From NCBI GenBank assembly GCA_947496175.1, contig CANMBU010000001.1, forward strand, positions 744,001 through 808,000: DNA of 64,000 bases, read 5' to 3'. Each line of letters opens with the position of its first letter. The first letter of the stretch is position 1. The translations under genes and the position numbers were made by a program. The notes under the pieces are model-generated. The model ran no database searches. It saw only the letters and a list, made by a program, of their open reading frames with translations, and was not told the DNA's origin. The DNA comes from an uncultured Roseovarius sp. Its GTDB lineage: Bacteria; Pseudomonadota; Alphaproteobacteria; Rhodobacterales; Rhodobacteraceae. This document shows, piece by piece, positions 8,380 to 18,430 of this stretch.

Positions 8380-10353
8380 CTAGTCGAGCGCGGCGGAAAA
8401 CGTAGACCCAGTCAGTTCCTGGCTAAAAGGCACAGGGTGCGGATCACGTCCAAGCCGCGCGCGATACACCGGCAGGCTTTCCGCCACACGCATAACGTAG
8501 TTGCGTGTCTCGTTGAAAGGGATGTGTTCGATCCAGTCGATCACATCAACCCCGCCTCTGCGCGGATCGCCAAACCGTGACATCCACCGCGATGGGCGCG
8601 ACGGCCCTGCATTGTAGGCTGCAGCCATCATCACGATGTTTCCGTCAAATCTCTGAGCCATACGGGCTAGATATTCGGCCCCAAGCTTTGCGTTGTATTT
8701 CCAATCCTCGAAAACCCGAGCGCGGTTGTGGCCAGTTGCCCCAATGGCCCGAGCCATCTCCGCCGCCGTGGCTGGCATAAGCTGCATCAGTCCCATAGCT
8801 CCTGCGCCACTGGTGACGGTTTGGTCAAATTCACTTTCTCGGCGCGCAATGGCCAATGACAACTCGGCCGGCACTGGCAACTCTAACGACTTTAGAGGAT
8901 GCAACGGATAGTAAGGTCCCGGCAATGCCACGCCGCGCCTAGCGGCCGTTTTCGACACCATCACCTGTAGATGTTCTGAGCCAAGCGCGGCCATCGCATC
9001 GCCCAACTGCCCCAACTCGGTCCGGTTCAGGTCAAGAGCAAGATGTCGAAAGAATCGTTCCGCAAGGTTCTGGCGCCCATTCGCATAGGCCAGCAGCCCA
9101 GCTTGGAAAACTTCACGCTTGGCAAACTCGGCCGCGCGCCAGTCAGGAAACTTCTCATCTCCGACCAACTCAGGGTCCGACGGAAACCCGCCGCGTTCTG
9201 CAGCAAGCAAACCATAAAAACTTGTCTGATGCAGCGCCCCTAATTCATAAGCCAGCGCGGCACCCTCCGCGTTGCCCATGGCCTCTTGTGCGCGTCCAAG
9301 CCAATACCCAGCGCGACCCAACGAGATCGGCGTTTCAACCTTATCCATAAAGCGTTGGAAATGTGCGACCGCAGTCTCCGGATCATTCAGATCAGTCAGT
9401 GCGATGAACCCCGCAAGCCATTCCAGATCAGCGAAATGAGACCCTTCCACAAGACCATGCTTGGCAGCCAGATCATATGCCGTTTGCGCAGCGCCATCGC
9501 GCATTCGGTCGCGTGCTAACTCCCGGCGCCACCCTGCCCAGCGCTCGGCTTGCCCAAGACCATCAGCCTCGCGGCTCTGGCGTAAAATCAACTTTATAGC
9601 TTCGTCGCGCTCTCCTCGTTTGATGTGCCGATTGAAGAGGGCATAAGCGACATGCGGATTGCTCTTGGCACTCTTGGGCAGCTTTTCAAGACGCTTCAGC
9701 GCGCCAGTTTTCCCGGCCTCAATACTCTGCCGGATTTCAGCCAAAGCACGCGTTTCGTCATCCACCAAAGGCAACATCAAAGCCACATCCCGAAGCCCTC
9801 GCCAAAGCGCCATATCAAGCCGGGCTTTGTGATGCGGTTTCAACAGCTCTGCCCAATCTTTCATGAAAGCGTTGTGTTCATCCGTGGTCAGGTCAAGCGT
9901 GCGCCATGCCAGAACAACAGCAACTTCCGCATCACCCTCGCGCCCTTCGGCGCGCAACGCCTCGGCCAAGCCAAGGGCGGCACGCCCCGACTGCGGTGCA
10001 CTGTTCTCAAAAAAGGCGATGACAGACTTCGGATCACCCTGCGCAATCGTCAATTCACTCTTACGACGCAGCAGTTCAAGGCCCGGCCAATCCGGATGGG
10101 CCTCAAGAAAGTTCAGTATGTCTTGCTGTGATCCATGGCCATCGCGCAGCCTATGCCATTCGATCAGCGCTGCAGCACCCGGTCCGCTGCGCTCCGCAAG
10201 ACGTGTGGCGACGCTCCACCGCCCCGCCTGCATCGCGTCAAAGGCACTGGACAAAGGGCGCGGACCAACAGGCGCAGGTTCTCCAGCCAACACCGGAGGT
10301 GACAGCACAAGAACAGCAAAAACAAGGCTTAGGGTACGCAACATCTCTTGCAT
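8380..10353 (-). CDS. Soluble lytic murein transglycosylase
   Basis: This protein of about 657 aa has a signal peptide ([15 protein letters not shown]) and a long alpha-helical superhelix like Slt70. The C-terminal SLT domain has the catalytic Glu in [15 protein letters not shown], followed by [13 protein letters not shown] and AAYNAGPSR. It cleaves the MurNAc-GlcNAc bond of peptidoglycan in the periplasm, giving 1,6-anhydro ends. Starts at 10353 or 10344 are both plausible; GGGAAA lies just upstream of each. It is divergent from dapA. Confidence 0.9.
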   Translation of the reverse strand: MQEMLRTLSLVFAVLVLSPPVLAGEPAPVGPRPLSSAFDAMQAGRWSVATRLAERSGPGAAALIEWHRLRDGHGSQQDILNFLEAHPDWPGLELLRRKSELTIAQGDPKSVIAFFENSAPQSGRAALGLAEALRAEGREGDAEVAVVLAWRTLDLTTDEHNAFMKDWAELLKPHHKARLDMALWRGLRDVALMLPLVDDETRALAEIRQSIEAGKTGALKRLEKLPKSAKSNPHVAYALFNRHIKRGERDEAIKLILRQSREADGLGQAERWAGWRRELARDRMRDGAAQTAYDLAAKHGLVEGSHFADLEWLAGFIALTDLNDPETAVAHFQRFMDKVETPISLGRAGYWLGRAQEAMGNAEGAALAYELGALHQTSFYGLLAAERGGFPSDPELVGDEKFPDWRAAEFAKREVFQAGLLAYANGRQNLAERFFRHLALDLNRTELGQLGDAMAALGSEHLQVMVSKTAARRGVALPGPYYPLHPLKSLELPVPAELSLAIARRESEFDQTVTSGAGAMGLMQLMPATAAEMARAIGATGHNRARVFEDWKYNAKLGAEYLARMAQRFDGNIVMMAAAYNAGPSRPSRWMSRFGDPRRGGVDVIDWIEHIPFNETRNYVMRVAESLPVYRARLGRDPHPVPFSQELTGSTFSAALD

Positions 10354-10519
10354 TTTCCCAACCACAGACGATAGACAACGCCAGCCTAAGCAGGCAATCA
10401 GACACAGTCTAATCACTTGCTTGGCAGAAAGATGGCACCGGCATGGCCCGAACGGGACATGTCAATACACCAGCCCAAGTGTTAAACCGCTTACGGCTAG
10501 ACATAGAAAGGAGCGTATC

Positions 10520-11395
10520 ATGTTCAAAGGATCTTTTCCTGCCCTGGTCACGCCGTTCAAGAACGGTGAACTGGATGTTGATACGCTCAAGAAACTGGTT
10601 GAGTGGCATATTGGTGAAGGAAGTCATGGGCTTGTGCCGGTTGGAACCACCGGCGAGAGCCCCACGCTTAGCCACGAAGAACACGAAAAAGTGGTGGAAG
10701 AAGTCGTGCGCGCCGCAGCAGGTCGCGTGCCTGTGATTGCCGGCGCAGGCAGTAACAACACGGTAGAATCCATCCGATTCATGCAACACGCCGAAAAAGT
10801 CGGTGCCGATGCGGCACTGGTTGTGACGCCATACTACAACAAACCGACCCAACGCGGTCTGATCGCCCACTTCACCGCGCTGCACGATTGTTGTGATTTG
10901 CCGATCATTATCTACAACATTCCCGGTCGCTCGGTCGTAGACATGACACCTGAAACCATGGGCGAGTTGGCCAAACTGCCCCGGGTTGTCGGCGTCAAGG
11001 ATGCCACCGGCGATTTGGCCCGCGTCAGCCAGCAGCGCATGACATGCGGCACGGAGTTTTGCCAGATTTCCGGCGAAGATGCGACCGCACATGGGTTCAA
11101 TGCCCAGGGCGGCGTCGGCGTCATTTCGGTTACCGCGAATGTGGCGCCAAAAATGGTAGCTGACGTCCAGAATGCCACGCTGTCCGGCGACTATGCCAAG
11201 GCACTGGAAATTCAGGATCGCCTGATGCCTCTTCACAAGGCCATTTTCACAGAGCCAGGCCTTGTAGGTGCAAAATACGCCATGTCTCAGCTTGGACTAT
11301 GCAGCGAGGAAGTCCGCTCACCTCTCACAGGTCTTAGCGACGGCACGCGCTCCATGGTGGACGATGCTCTGCGGTTTGCCGGGTTGATGAACTAA
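10520..11395 (+). CDS. dapA: 4-hydroxy-tetrahydrodipicolinate synthase
   Basis: This 291-aa TIM-barrel enzyme condenses pyruvate with aspartate semialdehyde in lysine/DAP synthesis. The Schiff-base Lys160 sits in [20 protein letters not shown] (residues 42-50), [11 protein letters not shown] (101-111) and [10 protein letters not shown] (129-138, with Tyr132) complete the active site. AAAGGAG at 10507-10513 fixes the ATG at 10520. The frame stays open far upstream, but that stretch lies opposite the transglycosylase gene and is spurious. A flavodoxin gene follows after 21 bp. Confidence 0.95.
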   Translation: MFKGSFPALVTPFKNGELDVDTLKKLVEWHIGEGSHGLVPVGTTGESPTLSHEEHEKVVEEVVRAAAGRVPVIAGAGSNNTVESIRFMQHAEKVGADAALVVTPYYNKPTQRGLIAHFTALHDCCDLPIIIYNIPGRSVVDMTPETMGELAKLPRVVGVKDATGDLARVSQQRMTCGTEFCQISGEDATAHGFNAQGGVGVISVTANVAPKMVADVQNATLSGDYAKALEIQDRLMPLHKAIFTEPGLVGAKYAMSQLGLCSEEVRSPLTGLSDGTRSMVDDALRFAGLMN

Positions 11396-11416
11396 GCCTA
11401 GGGACGCAGCAGACCG

Positions 11417-11902
11417 ATGACAGAGCTGCTGATCGTCTATCATTCCCGCACCGGTGGCAGCCGCCAAATGGCAGAGGCTGCCGCCAAAGCCGCAGAGACC
11501 GAGATCACCACAACGCTTATCAAAGCGGCAGAGGCCACACCCGAAGATCTCTTGCAAGCCTCGGGCTATATCTTCTGCGCACCGGAGAACCTGGCCGCCA
11601 TATCAGGCGTGATGAAGGACTTCTTTGATCGTTGCTACTACCCCGTTTTGGGAAAGGTCGAGGGCCGCCCTTACGCCCAAATGGTGTGTGCGGGTTCAGA
11701 CGGCGAAAACGCCGTCCGCCAGATCGCCCGGATCGCCACGGGCTGGCGACTAAAAGTCATCCAAGAGCCGATCATCGTGTGTACCCATGCGCAGACGCCC
11801 GAGGCTATATTGGCGGAGAAGAAGTTAACGGACGAACAACTCGCCCCGTGCCATGATCTGGGTCAGGCGTTAGGGGCGGGGTTGAGTATGGGAGTGTTTT
11901 GA
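11417..11902 (+). CDS. Flavodoxin family protein / NAD(P)H-oxidoreductase
   Basis: This 161-aa flavodoxin-like protein has an FMN phosphate loop near residues 7-16 (VYHSRTGGSRQ). The segment GYIFCAPENLAAISGVMKDFFDRCYYP (about residues 50-76) matches single-domain flavodoxin family proteins. Proteins of this kind are common downstream of housekeeping genes in roseobacters; the electron partner is unknown. It is probably cotranscribed with dapA, since only 21 bp separate them. Confidence 0.8.
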   Translation: MTELLIVYHSRTGGSRQMAEAAAKAAETEITTTLIKAAEATPEDLLQASGYIFCAPENLAAISGVMKDFFDRCYYPVLGKVEGRPYAQMVCAGSDGENAVRQIARIATGWRLKVIQEPIIVCTHAQTPEAILAEKKLTDEQLAPCHDLGQALGAGLSMGVF

Positions 11903-11915
11903 ACAGCGACGCTTG

Positions 11916-12641
11916 TTAACGCTTTGAGGTTCTCACCTGAGGTTGCTTACCCGGTTCCGACTTGATCTCGAAACCTTTTAGTTCCTTGACGAGGTCGCTC
12001 AATTTCTTGAAACCATATGTTCTCGTATCAAAGTCCGGCTTATCGGCCAAAAGCTGATGGCCAATGCGAGATAAGGCGTACCAATTCCCTTCCACGTCAA
12101 TCTTGTCCATTGCTGACAAAATCAATTTCTCCGCTTCATTGGATAAATTTTTCGACAGTTTTTGGTCTTTCACAGATTGCGCAGTATCTTCGGTGTCCTG
12201 ATATATGTTTTCGATCGTCACAAACCGATTGCACGCGTTCTTTAATGCGTTTGGTGTCTTGCGCTCGCCGATTCCAATAACTGTCAAACCGTTCTCTCGT
12301 ATGCGGCTTGCCAGTCGGGTGAAATCACTATCCGATGAGACAAGCACAAAGCCATCAAAGTGACCAGTATGCAGAATATCCATCGCATCAATCACCAAGC
12401 CTATATCAGACGCGTTTTTCCCCTTCGTATTCGCTGACTGCTGATGCTGGACTAAGCCCAGTTCCTGCGCCGCTTTGCTCCATCCAGAGAGACGGGCATC
12501 AGACCAATCCCCATACACGCGTCGCAAACCCGGTTCGCCGTACTTGGTCACTTCTCGTAGAATCGCATCAGCGTGTTTTGCAGGAACGTTATCCGCATCA
12601 ATCAACACCGCCAAAAGCTTTGGGTCGTCAGGCATGGGCAA
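11916..12641 (-). CDS. NYN-domain nuclease with C-terminal OST-HTH/LOTUS domain
   Basis: This 241-aa protein begins with a PIN-like NYN/LabA domain: VLIDADNVP (Asp15, Asp17), the NASDIGLVIDAMDIL segment (Asp79, Asp85) and VLVSSDSDFTRL (Asp104, Asp106). These are the acidic cluster expected for Mg-dependent RNA cleavage. A linker near residues 150-165 leads to an OST-HTH/LOTUS RNA-binding domain (about residues 166-238: YALSRIGHQLLADKPDFDTRTYGFKKL). The architecture predicts an RNA-targeting nuclease. It converges with the flavodoxin gene. Confidence 0.85.
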   Translation of the reverse strand: MPMPDDPKLLAVLIDADNVPAKHADAILREVTKYGEPGLRRVYGDWSDARLSGWSKAAQELGLVQHQQSANTKGKNASDIGLVIDAMDILHTGHFDGFVLVSSDSDFTRLASRIRENGLTVIGIGERKTPNALKNACNRFVTIENIYQDTEDTAQSVKDQKLSKNLSNEAEKLILSAMDKIDVEGNWYALSRIGHQLLADKPDFDTRTYGFKKLSDLVKELKGFEIKSEPGKQPQVRTSKR

Positions 12642-12688
12642 TCTCCTTTAGATCACCCTGCCTGACCACAACCCAAAGTAAAACTTAA

Positions 12689-13555
12689 TTAGGCGTTTTC
12701 GCCGATCTTGTCCTGTGTCTGCGTCTCAAAATCCGACGCGTCATGCCGTTCCCAGAGCTGCTCAGATGGATTCCCCATAGTCCGGTTCACCATGCGGCCG
12801 CGCTGGACCGTTGGGCGGTCGAGGATTTTCTCGGCCCACGCCACAACGTTCTTGTACTCATGCACAGAAAGGAACGTCCCTGCATTGTACTGTCGCCCAA
12901 GCGCCAAGTTCCCGTACCAAGGCCAAATCGCCATATCGGCGATGCTATAGTCATTGCCGGCGATGTAGGGCCGGTCCGCGAGGCGCTTGTCCAGCACATC
13001 AAGCTGACGCTTGGTCTCCATGGCAAAGCGGTCAATCGGATATTGCCATTTCTCAGGTGCATAGGCGTAGAAGTGACCAAAGCCACCGCCCAAATACGGC
13101 GCGCTCCCCATTTGCCACATCAGCCAGTTCATGACCTCGGTGCGTTCCGGACCCGATGAAGGAAGAAACGCCCCAAATTTCTCTGCCAGATGGATGAGGA
13201 TCGAACCTGACTCAAACACATGCAAAGGCTCTGCTCCGCTGCGGTCTACGAGGGCCGGAATTTTCGAATTCGGGTTCACATCAACAAAGCCTGACCCGAA
13301 CTGATCACCATCGCCAATCCGAATAAGCCACGCATCATATTCCGCCTGGTGCCCAGCCGCCAAAAGCTCTTCGAACATCACAGTGATCTTCACCCCATTG
13401 GGTGTGCCCATCGAGTAAAGCTGAAACGGGTGCTCGCCCACAGGCAGCTCTTTGTCATGCGTTGACCCAGCGATAGGCCGATTGGTCGAAGCAAAGGTGC
13501 CCCCGTTCTCCTGTTCCCAGGTCCAAACCTCGGGGGGTGTATAAGTGTCGCTCAT
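12689..13555 (-). CDS. yghU: YghU-type glutathione-dependent disulfide-bond oxidoreductase
   Basis: This 288-aa Nu-class GST-like protein has an extended N-terminus (TYTPPEVWTWEQENGG, then ELPVGEHPFQLYSMGTPNGVK) typical of YghU/YfcG relatives. NPNSKIPALVDRSG and VFESGSILIHLAEKFG form the glutathione-binding thioredoxin-like half, and a helical C-terminal domain follows. Family members reduce disulfide bonds with two bound glutathiones. The ATG at 13555 gives the family start; the frame upstream is not family-like. It lies among other glutathione-linked genes, including the formaldehyde dehydrogenase at 14366. Confidence 0.88.
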   Translation of the reverse strand: MSDTYTPPEVWTWEQENGGTFASTNRPIAGSTHDKELPVGEHPFQLYSMGTPNGVKITVMFEELLAAGHQAEYDAWLIRIGDGDQFGSGFVDVNPNSKIPALVDRSGAEPLHVFESGSILIHLAEKFGAFLPSSGPERTEVMNWLMWQMGSAPYLGGGFGHFYAYAPEKWQYPIDRFAMETKRQLDVLDKRLADRPYIAGNDYSIADMAIWPWYGNLALGRQYNAGTFLSVHEYKNVVAWAEKILDRPTVQRGRMVNRTMGNPSEQLWERHDASDFETQTQDKIGENA

Positions 13556-13653
13556 ATCGGCGCTCCCTCTTTGATGCGTGCGTTGTCCAAGAGGTAACTG
13601 CCCTACGCGTCGATGCAAGTGCGTTGGTGCACACATGTCTGTGCAAAGGGGGT

Positions 13654-14250
13654 TTAGCTCGCAGGGATCGGTTCAGAAGACGGATCGCTCCCCTTCAAGA
13701 TGCCACGCGCGCGTTTCCAGGCAAAGACTTCTTGGCGGTGGACCCAAGTGTATTTTACGTCTTCTTTGGTTGGTGCCCAATAGAGCGTTCCGCCGAAACG
13801 CCAGGGGTCGAGCACCATGCCCTCGTCAAACTGATCCCCCCGCGCCGAGACGATAACGGTGGAATGATCAATCAAAAGCCTTGTATGCGCATTGGCAATG
13901 GCGCGATGCGTGACGAGTGTTTCAAACTGCTCCTGCTCTAAACGCTTTTGCATATCTTCGGCCCAGTGCCAGCAAAGCCCACGCGGTCGCGTGCCTGCAT
14001 TTACCTTGATGTTGTGCACAATGGCAGAGTCCGTGACGCCGTATTCCCGACGCAGCTGCTTTGGATAGTTGATCCCGATATCCGCAGCGCGCTGAGCCTC
14101 ACCAGGATCAATCGTCGGGTTCAAAGCTGTAATTCCATTTGCCAGACGGCTCACCTCATCAGGCGCATGCACCGGCGGCGTGGCACAGCCCGCAAGAGCG
14201 GCCGTTGAGACCAAAGAAAGAGAGAAAGCACGGCGCGTAAATTGCGTCAT
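13654..14250 (-). CDS. Predicted lipoprotein of unknown function
   Basis: This 198-aa protein starts at 14250 with MTQFTRRAFSLSLVSTAALAGC. A twin-arginine-like start is followed by a lipobox with Cys22, so it is probably lipid-anchored. The mature part contains GLCWHWAEDMQKRL and DHSTVIVSARGDQFDEGMVLDPWRFGG. This Cys/His combination is reminiscent of papain-like or NlpC-type hydrolase folds, but I cannot confirm it. It is conserved-looking rather than orphan in composition. It lies between the GST and formaldehyde dehydrogenase genes on the same strand. Confidence 0.7.
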   Translation of the reverse strand: MTQFTRRAFSLSLVSTAALAGCATPPVHAPDEVSRLANGITALNPTIDPGEAQRAADIGINYPKQLRREYGVTDSAIVHNIKVNAGTRPRGLCWHWAEDMQKRLEQEQFETLVTHRAIANAHTRLLIDHSTVIVSARGDQFDEGMVLDPWRFGGTLYWAPTKEDVKYTWVHRQEVFAWKRARGILKGSDPSSEPIPAS

Positions 14251-14365
14251 TCGAACCCCAAAAGACTGTTCCAATGGACACGTGTTATCGCGCCGTAAAA
14301 GGGCTGTCGAGACAAGGGTTTGTTATCTCGCTGAGAGACCATCAAAGCAGGTGGCTCATGTGGTC

Positions 14366-15478
14366 TCAGTACACCACCACCGACCGGATGCTTTCCCCGG
14401 AATGCATAAGATCAAAGCCCTTGTTGATGTCTTCCAATGGCATGGTGTGGGTGATCATCGGATCGATCTCAATCTTACCATCCATGTACCAATCAACGAT
14501 CCTGGGCACATCTGTCCGACCGCGCGCGCCGCCAAAGGCCGTGCCGCGCCAGACGCGGCCTGTGACCAACTGGAAAGGACGCGTGGAAATCTCGGCACCG
14601 GCTGGTGCCACTCCAATAATCACGCTTTCGCCCCAGCCCTTGTGTGCGCATTCGAGCGCATCGCGCATCACCTGCACGTTGCCTGTAGCATCAAACGAGT
14701 AATCCGCACCACCGCCCGTCAATTCAACGAGATGATCAACCAGACTGCCTTTCACATCCTTCGGATTCACGAAATTGGTCATGCCAAACCGTGTCGCCAT
14801 CTCGACCTTCGACGGGTTGAGGTCCACACCCACGATCTGATCCGCTCCGGCCAGACGCAGCCCCTGGATCACATTGAGGCCGATACCGCCGAGACCAAAC
14901 ACCACGCCGCGCGAGCCAATCTCGACCTTGGCGGTGTTCATCACAGCGCCAATGCCTGTGGTCACGCCACAACCGATGTAGCAAATTTTGTCAAAGGGCG
15001 CGTCCTTACGAACCTTGGCCAAAGCAATTTCCGGCAAGACTGTATGGTTCGAGAAAGTTGAACAGCCCATGTAATGCAAGATGGGCGTCCCATCGAGCAT
15101 GGAAAACCGCGACGTGCCATCGGGCATCACGCCCTGACCTTGGGTCGAGCGGATCGCCTGACAAAGGTTTGTCTTGGGGTTGAGACAGTACTCACACTCA
15201 CGACATTCCGGCGTGTAGAGCGGGATCACATGATCACCCACTTCAAGTGAAGTCACGCCTGGGCCCACCTCAACGACCACACCCGCGCCCTCATGGCCAA
15301 GGATCGCGGGAAATGCGCCCTCCGGGTCCGCGCCCGAAAGCGTGAAGTCATCCGTATGACACAGCCCCGTCGCCTTTATTTCAACAAGCACTTCTCCGGC
15401 TTTTGGGCCATCAAGGTTCACTTCCATGATTTCCATTGGTTTTCCGGCCTCGATGGCCACGGCGGCGGTTGTACGCAT
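14366..15478 (-). CDS. adhC: S-(hydroxymethyl)glutathione dehydrogenase / class III alcohol dehydrogenase
   Basis: This 370-aa zinc MDR enzyme oxidises S-hydroxymethylglutathione with NAD+ in formaldehyde detoxification. Catalytic zinc ligands are Cys40 (GLCHTDD) and His62 (GHEGAG). Structural zinc ligands are Cys92, 95, 98 and 106 ([16 protein letters not shown]). The Rossmann segment is [14 protein letters not shown]. Demethylation of TMAO by the tdm gene about 8 kb away would release formaldehyde, giving one local source of substrate. The connection is metabolic inference, not operon structure. Confidence 0.94.
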   Translation of the reverse strand: MRTTAAVAIEAGKPMEIMEVNLDGPKAGEVLVEIKATGLCHTDDFTLSGADPEGAFPAILGHEGAGVVVEVGPGVTSLEVGDHVIPLYTPECRECEYCLNPKTNLCQAIRSTQGQGVMPDGTSRFSMLDGTPILHYMGCSTFSNHTVLPEIALAKVRKDAPFDKICYIGCGVTTGIGAVMNTAKVEIGSRGVVFGLGGIGLNVIQGLRLAGADQIVGVDLNPSKVEMATRFGMTNFVNPKDVKGSLVDHLVELTGGGADYSFDATGNVQVMRDALECAHKGWGESVIIGVAPAGAEISTRPFQLVTGRVWRGTAFGGARGRTDVPRIVDWYMDGKIEIDPMITHTMPLEDINKGFDLMHSGESIRSVVVY

Positions 15479-15609
15479 CTATCTGTCCTCCCAGAGTCTT
15501 TTGCCGACTTTGGGCGAAACCGTGCATCATTTCAATAGACTGGACACAATGGGGTTGTGGTAAGGCGCATTTGGCACAAGACTGTAGCCAACTAAAGAAG
15601 GACAGTTAC

Positions 15610-15906
15610 ATGCGCATGTCATTGATTTTGGCGTCAGGATTGAGTTTGGCCCTGACAGGCTGTGGCCCAGCGGAAGTGGAAGCGGATGCCCCTCCAAGAC
15701 TTGAAGAGGCCGGACCAGACGAATGCGGCGTGGCTGAAAACGCAGGACTTGTCGGCGCACCCGTCAGCGCCTTCAACGAAGCCGCATGGCCCAACCCAGT
15801 GCGGATCATCCCGCCGGGTGCAATTGTAACAACCGAGTACAATCCAAAACGACTGAACATCGACCTCAACAGTCGAAACGAGATTGTGCGCTTTTGGTGC
15901 GGGTGA
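15610..15906 (+). CDS. Peptidase inhibitor I78 family lipoprotein
   Basis: This 98-aa protein has a lipobox (SLALTGC, Cys18). Its mature domain has the I78 pattern: CGVAENAGLVGAPVSAF followed by RIIPPGAIVTTEYNPKRLNIDL and a closing IVRFWCG. I78 proteins are small inhibitors of serine proteases, here probably membrane-anchored in the periplasm. The ATG at 15610 follows AAGAAGGAC. It is divergent from adhC and converges with the azoreductase gene. Confidence 0.88.
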   Translation: MRMSLILASGLSLALTGCGPAEVEADAPPRLEEAGPDECGVAENAGLVGAPVSAFNEAAWPNPVRIIPPGAIVTTEYNPKRLNIDLNSRNEIVRFWCG

Positions 15907-15934
15907 GCGATGCGCCCACCCTCTCCAAACTCGC

Positions 15935-16525
15935 TCAAGCTGCGTCAGCTAGCGCCTCAATCTCCGCCTCAACGCGCGCAAGGCTTGCATCCGCATCAAC
16001 CGATATCTGATCTGCGGCCACAATCGTCACGTCTGTGATTCCGACAAATCCGAGAACATGCCGGATGTAGGGTGTCGCAAAATCAATCTCTGATCCGGTT
16101 TTGGTGCCACCTGAAGCCACCGCAACAATCGCACGTTTCCCGTCCAGCAACCCCTTTGGTCCATTTTCCGTATAGCGGAAAGTCAGCCCGGCCCGTGCAA
16201 TCAGGTCAATCCACGCTTTCATAGCTGCAGGCACGCCGAAATTATAGATCGGCAAGCCGATGATCAATGTATCGGCCGCTTGAAGTTCTTCCACAAGGCT
16301 ATTCGAAAGCTCCAGCGTTTTCCTTTGTGCGTCTGTGCGGGCATCAACGGGCGTAAAGTTGGCATTCACCCAATCCTCGGTGATCTGCGGCAGTGGGACA
16401 GCGGCCAGATCGCGAGTGATCACTTTGGCTTCAGGGTTTTGCGCCACAAGGCGCGCCGACAAATCCCGCGTCACAGAACCTTCGGTCCGCGCGGATGCAT
16501 CGATGTGCAGTATGCTATGTGTCAT
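15935..16525 (-). CDS. azoR: FMN-dependent NADH-azoreductase
   Basis: This 196-aa AzoR/AcpD-type flavodoxin-fold protein begins SILHIDASARTEGSVTRDLSA (FMN loop). It carries LIIGLPIYNFGVPAAMKAWIDLIARAG (about residues 87-113) and AIVAVASGGTKTGS. It reduces quinones and azo dyes with NADH in the cytosol. A LysR gene starts 136 bp away on the opposite strand, the classic arrangement for a regulator and its target. Confidence 0.92.
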   Translation of the reverse strand: MTHSILHIDASARTEGSVTRDLSARLVAQNPEAKVITRDLAAVPLPQITEDWVNANFTPVDARTDAQRKTLELSNSLVEELQAADTLIIGLPIYNFGVPAAMKAWIDLIARAGLTFRYTENGPKGLLDGKRAIVAVASGGTKTGSEIDFATPYIRHVLGFVGITDVTIVAADQISVDADASLARVEAEIEALADAA

Positions 16526-16661
16526 GGGTCAGGTCCTTTGCAATTCTTCGACATGTGTTTCCAAGTGCTGGAATAGAATTTGACTTGTGCTTCTAAAAAC
16601 GCAACTATCGTAATTAAACATCTTTTGTTGAAAATCGCACACTACTGGGAGCACCCAAGAC

Positions 16662-17543
16662 ATGGACAGTTGGGATGAAGTGCGCACCGCCTATCATGTT
16701 GCGCGTGTCGGCACAGTGAGCGGAGCGGCAGATGTCTTGGGTGTGCACCACGCAACCGTGATCCGCCATATTGACGCACTCGAAGATCGGCTTGGCGTGA
16801 AGCTCTTTCAACGTCATGCGCGGGGCTACACAACCACAGAGGCCGGTGAGGATCTTTTACGCGTCGCACAGGCGACAGACGATCAGTTCAGCCAGTTATC
16901 TGGAAGGATCAAAGGACGGGGCCACGACGTTTCTGGAGAACTTGTTGTGACATCTCTTGGCGGGCTCAGCCACCTGTTGGTCCCAGTCCTGAGTGACTTT
17001 CAAAAAGACTACCCTGGCATCATTGTGCGGTTCCTGACAGGTGAGCGGCTCTTCCGGTTGGAATACGGCGAGGCACATGTTGCGATCCGCGCAGGCCGCG
17101 CGCCGGATCAACCCGACAATGTCGTGCAGCCTTTCTTCCAACAGAAAAACACGCTTTACGCTAGCAAAGGCTACGTTGATCGACATGGCCTTCCGACATC
17201 TGAGGCAGAGTTTGATCAACACCTTTTCGTTAGTGCAGACGACCCCAAGAACCGCGCGCCTTTTAATCAATGGCTACGTGATATTGTCCCAGAAGAACGC
17301 ATTATCTTCCGAAGTCAGGATGTCCATGCCCAGCGCCGTGCGATAGCGGCCGGGGCTGGGATTGGGTTTATTCCTCGTGTTTTAGCGCAGGAATTTGGCG
17401 ACTTGGTCGAGGTGCTTCCACCTCGGGACGAGTGGACCGCTCCTCTATGGCTGGTCACACATATGGACCTACATCGCACAACCAAGGTTCAGGCTTTCCT
17501 TAACTTTCTCAAAGACCGCGCGAAATCCTGGGACGCACTATGA
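16662..17543 (+). CDS. LysR-family regulator divergent from azoR
   Basis: This 293-aa LTTR has an N-terminal HTH (VRTAYHVARVGTVSGAADVLGVHHATVIRHIDALE, about residues 6-40) and an effector-binding domain from about residue 88. The gene is divergent from azoR across 136 bp, so control of azoR and autoregulation are likely. Its stop overlaps the start of the following EamA gene (ATGA at 17540-17543), so the transporter is translationally coupled to it. No obvious T-N11-A palindrome could be singled out in the intergenic region. Confidence 0.88.
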   Translation: MDSWDEVRTAYHVARVGTVSGAADVLGVHHATVIRHIDALEDRLGVKLFQRHARGYTTTEAGEDLLRVAQATDDQFSQLSGRIKGRGHDVSGELVVTSLGGLSHLLVPVLSDFQKDYPGIIVRFLTGERLFRLEYGEAHVAIRAGRAPDQPDNVVQPFFQQKNTLYASKGYVDRHGLPTSEAEFDQHLFVSADDPKNRAPFNQWLRDIVPEERIIFRSQDVHAQRRAIAAGAGIGFIPRVLAQEFGDLVEVLPPRDEWTAPLWLVTHMDLHRTTKVQAFLNFLKDRAKSWDAL

Positions 17544-18430
17544 AAGAAGCTCAGCGCGGCCATGCCGCCATGCTTGCCTTTTCGGCGTTGATTGCCGGGT
17601 CCTTCGCGCTTGGCTCGATGGCAGCCCCGCATATTGCACCTACGGCCCTAAACGCCGTGCGTTTCGTCCTGGCTGGTGTTTTGGTGGGCACTGTCGCCTG
17701 GTTCACAGTCGGCATACCTCGTCGCACTTTTCAGGCACCCTGGCGATACCTGCTGCTCGGCGGGTCTATGGGACTTTACTTCGTGATGATGTTCGAGGGG
17801 CTGAAAACCGCGCCACCCGTAAGTGCATCAGCTGTTTTCACGCTGACCCCAATCATGTCCGGGTTTTTCGGCTATCTTCTGCTGCGACAGCGCATGACAC
17901 GCCGAATGGCCATGGCACTGGCCGTTGGCGCCGCAGGAGCGCTTTGGGTCATCTTCCGCGCCGACCTTAGTGCCCTTTTGCGACTTGAGGTCGGGCGTGG
18001 CGAAATCATCTTTTTCTTCGGTTGTATCGCCCATGCGCTCTATACGCCCATGGTGCGCAAGCTCAATCGAGGCGAGCACCCGATTGTCTTTTCGTTCGGC
18101 GCGGTTGTCGGCGCGGCGCTTTTACTATTGATCACCGGTTGGCGCGACATGGCTGCAACTGAATGGAGTGCGCTTCCAGCGATTGTCTGGATCACAATCC
18201 TCTACACGGCCATCGTTGCCACCGCCGTAACATTCGTGCTTCTTCAGTTCGCGTCCCTGCGCCTGCCCAGCGCGAAAGTCATGGCCTATACCTATCTCAC
18301 ACCTACTTGGGTGATCGCCTGGCAGGCAGCCTTGGGGCACGGGCTGCCATCGATTTGGAGTCTGGGCGGTATCGCATTGACGATCGTTGCGCTTATACTG
18401 TTACTCAAGGATGAACCGCTTGCCGGTTAG
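17540..18430 (+). CDS. DMT superfamily (EamA) transporter
   Basis: This 296-aa protein has about ten membrane segments in two EamA halves. FVMMFEGLKTAPPVSASAVFTL lies near residues 75-95. A second-half motif, SLRLPSAKVMAYTYLTPTWVI, lies near residue 240. It starts in an ATGA overlap with the LysR gene, so the regulator and the exporter form a two-gene operon. The stop codon overlaps that of the convergent glycosyltransferase by four bases (TTAG). The substrate is unknown. Confidence 0.88.
   Translation: MKEAQRGHAAMLAFSALIAGSFALGSMAAPHIAPTALNAVRFVLAGVLVGTVAWFTVGIPRRTFQAPWRYLLLGGSMGLYFVMMFEGLKTAPPVSASAVFTLTPIMSGFFGYLLLRQRMTRRMAMALAVGAAGALWVIFRADLSALLRLEVGRGEIIFFFGCIAHALYTPMVRKLNRGEHPIVFSFGAVVGAALLLLITGWRDMAATEWSALPAIVWITILYTAIVATAVTFVLLQFASLRLPSAKVMAYTYLTPTWVIAWQAALGHGLPSIWSLGGIALTIVALILLLKDEPLAG

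Noticed and set aside
9863..11395. Open frame of about 510 codons running through the transglycosylase region into dapA
   Set aside because: The first two thirds lie antisense to the transglycosylase gene. The dapA ATG at 10520 has a strong SD and gives the exact family length.
14180..15061. Plus-strand open frame opposite the formaldehyde dehydrogenase gene
   Set aside because: It is a shadow of a strongly conserved enzyme gene; its sequence is His/Arg-rich and shows no fold features.
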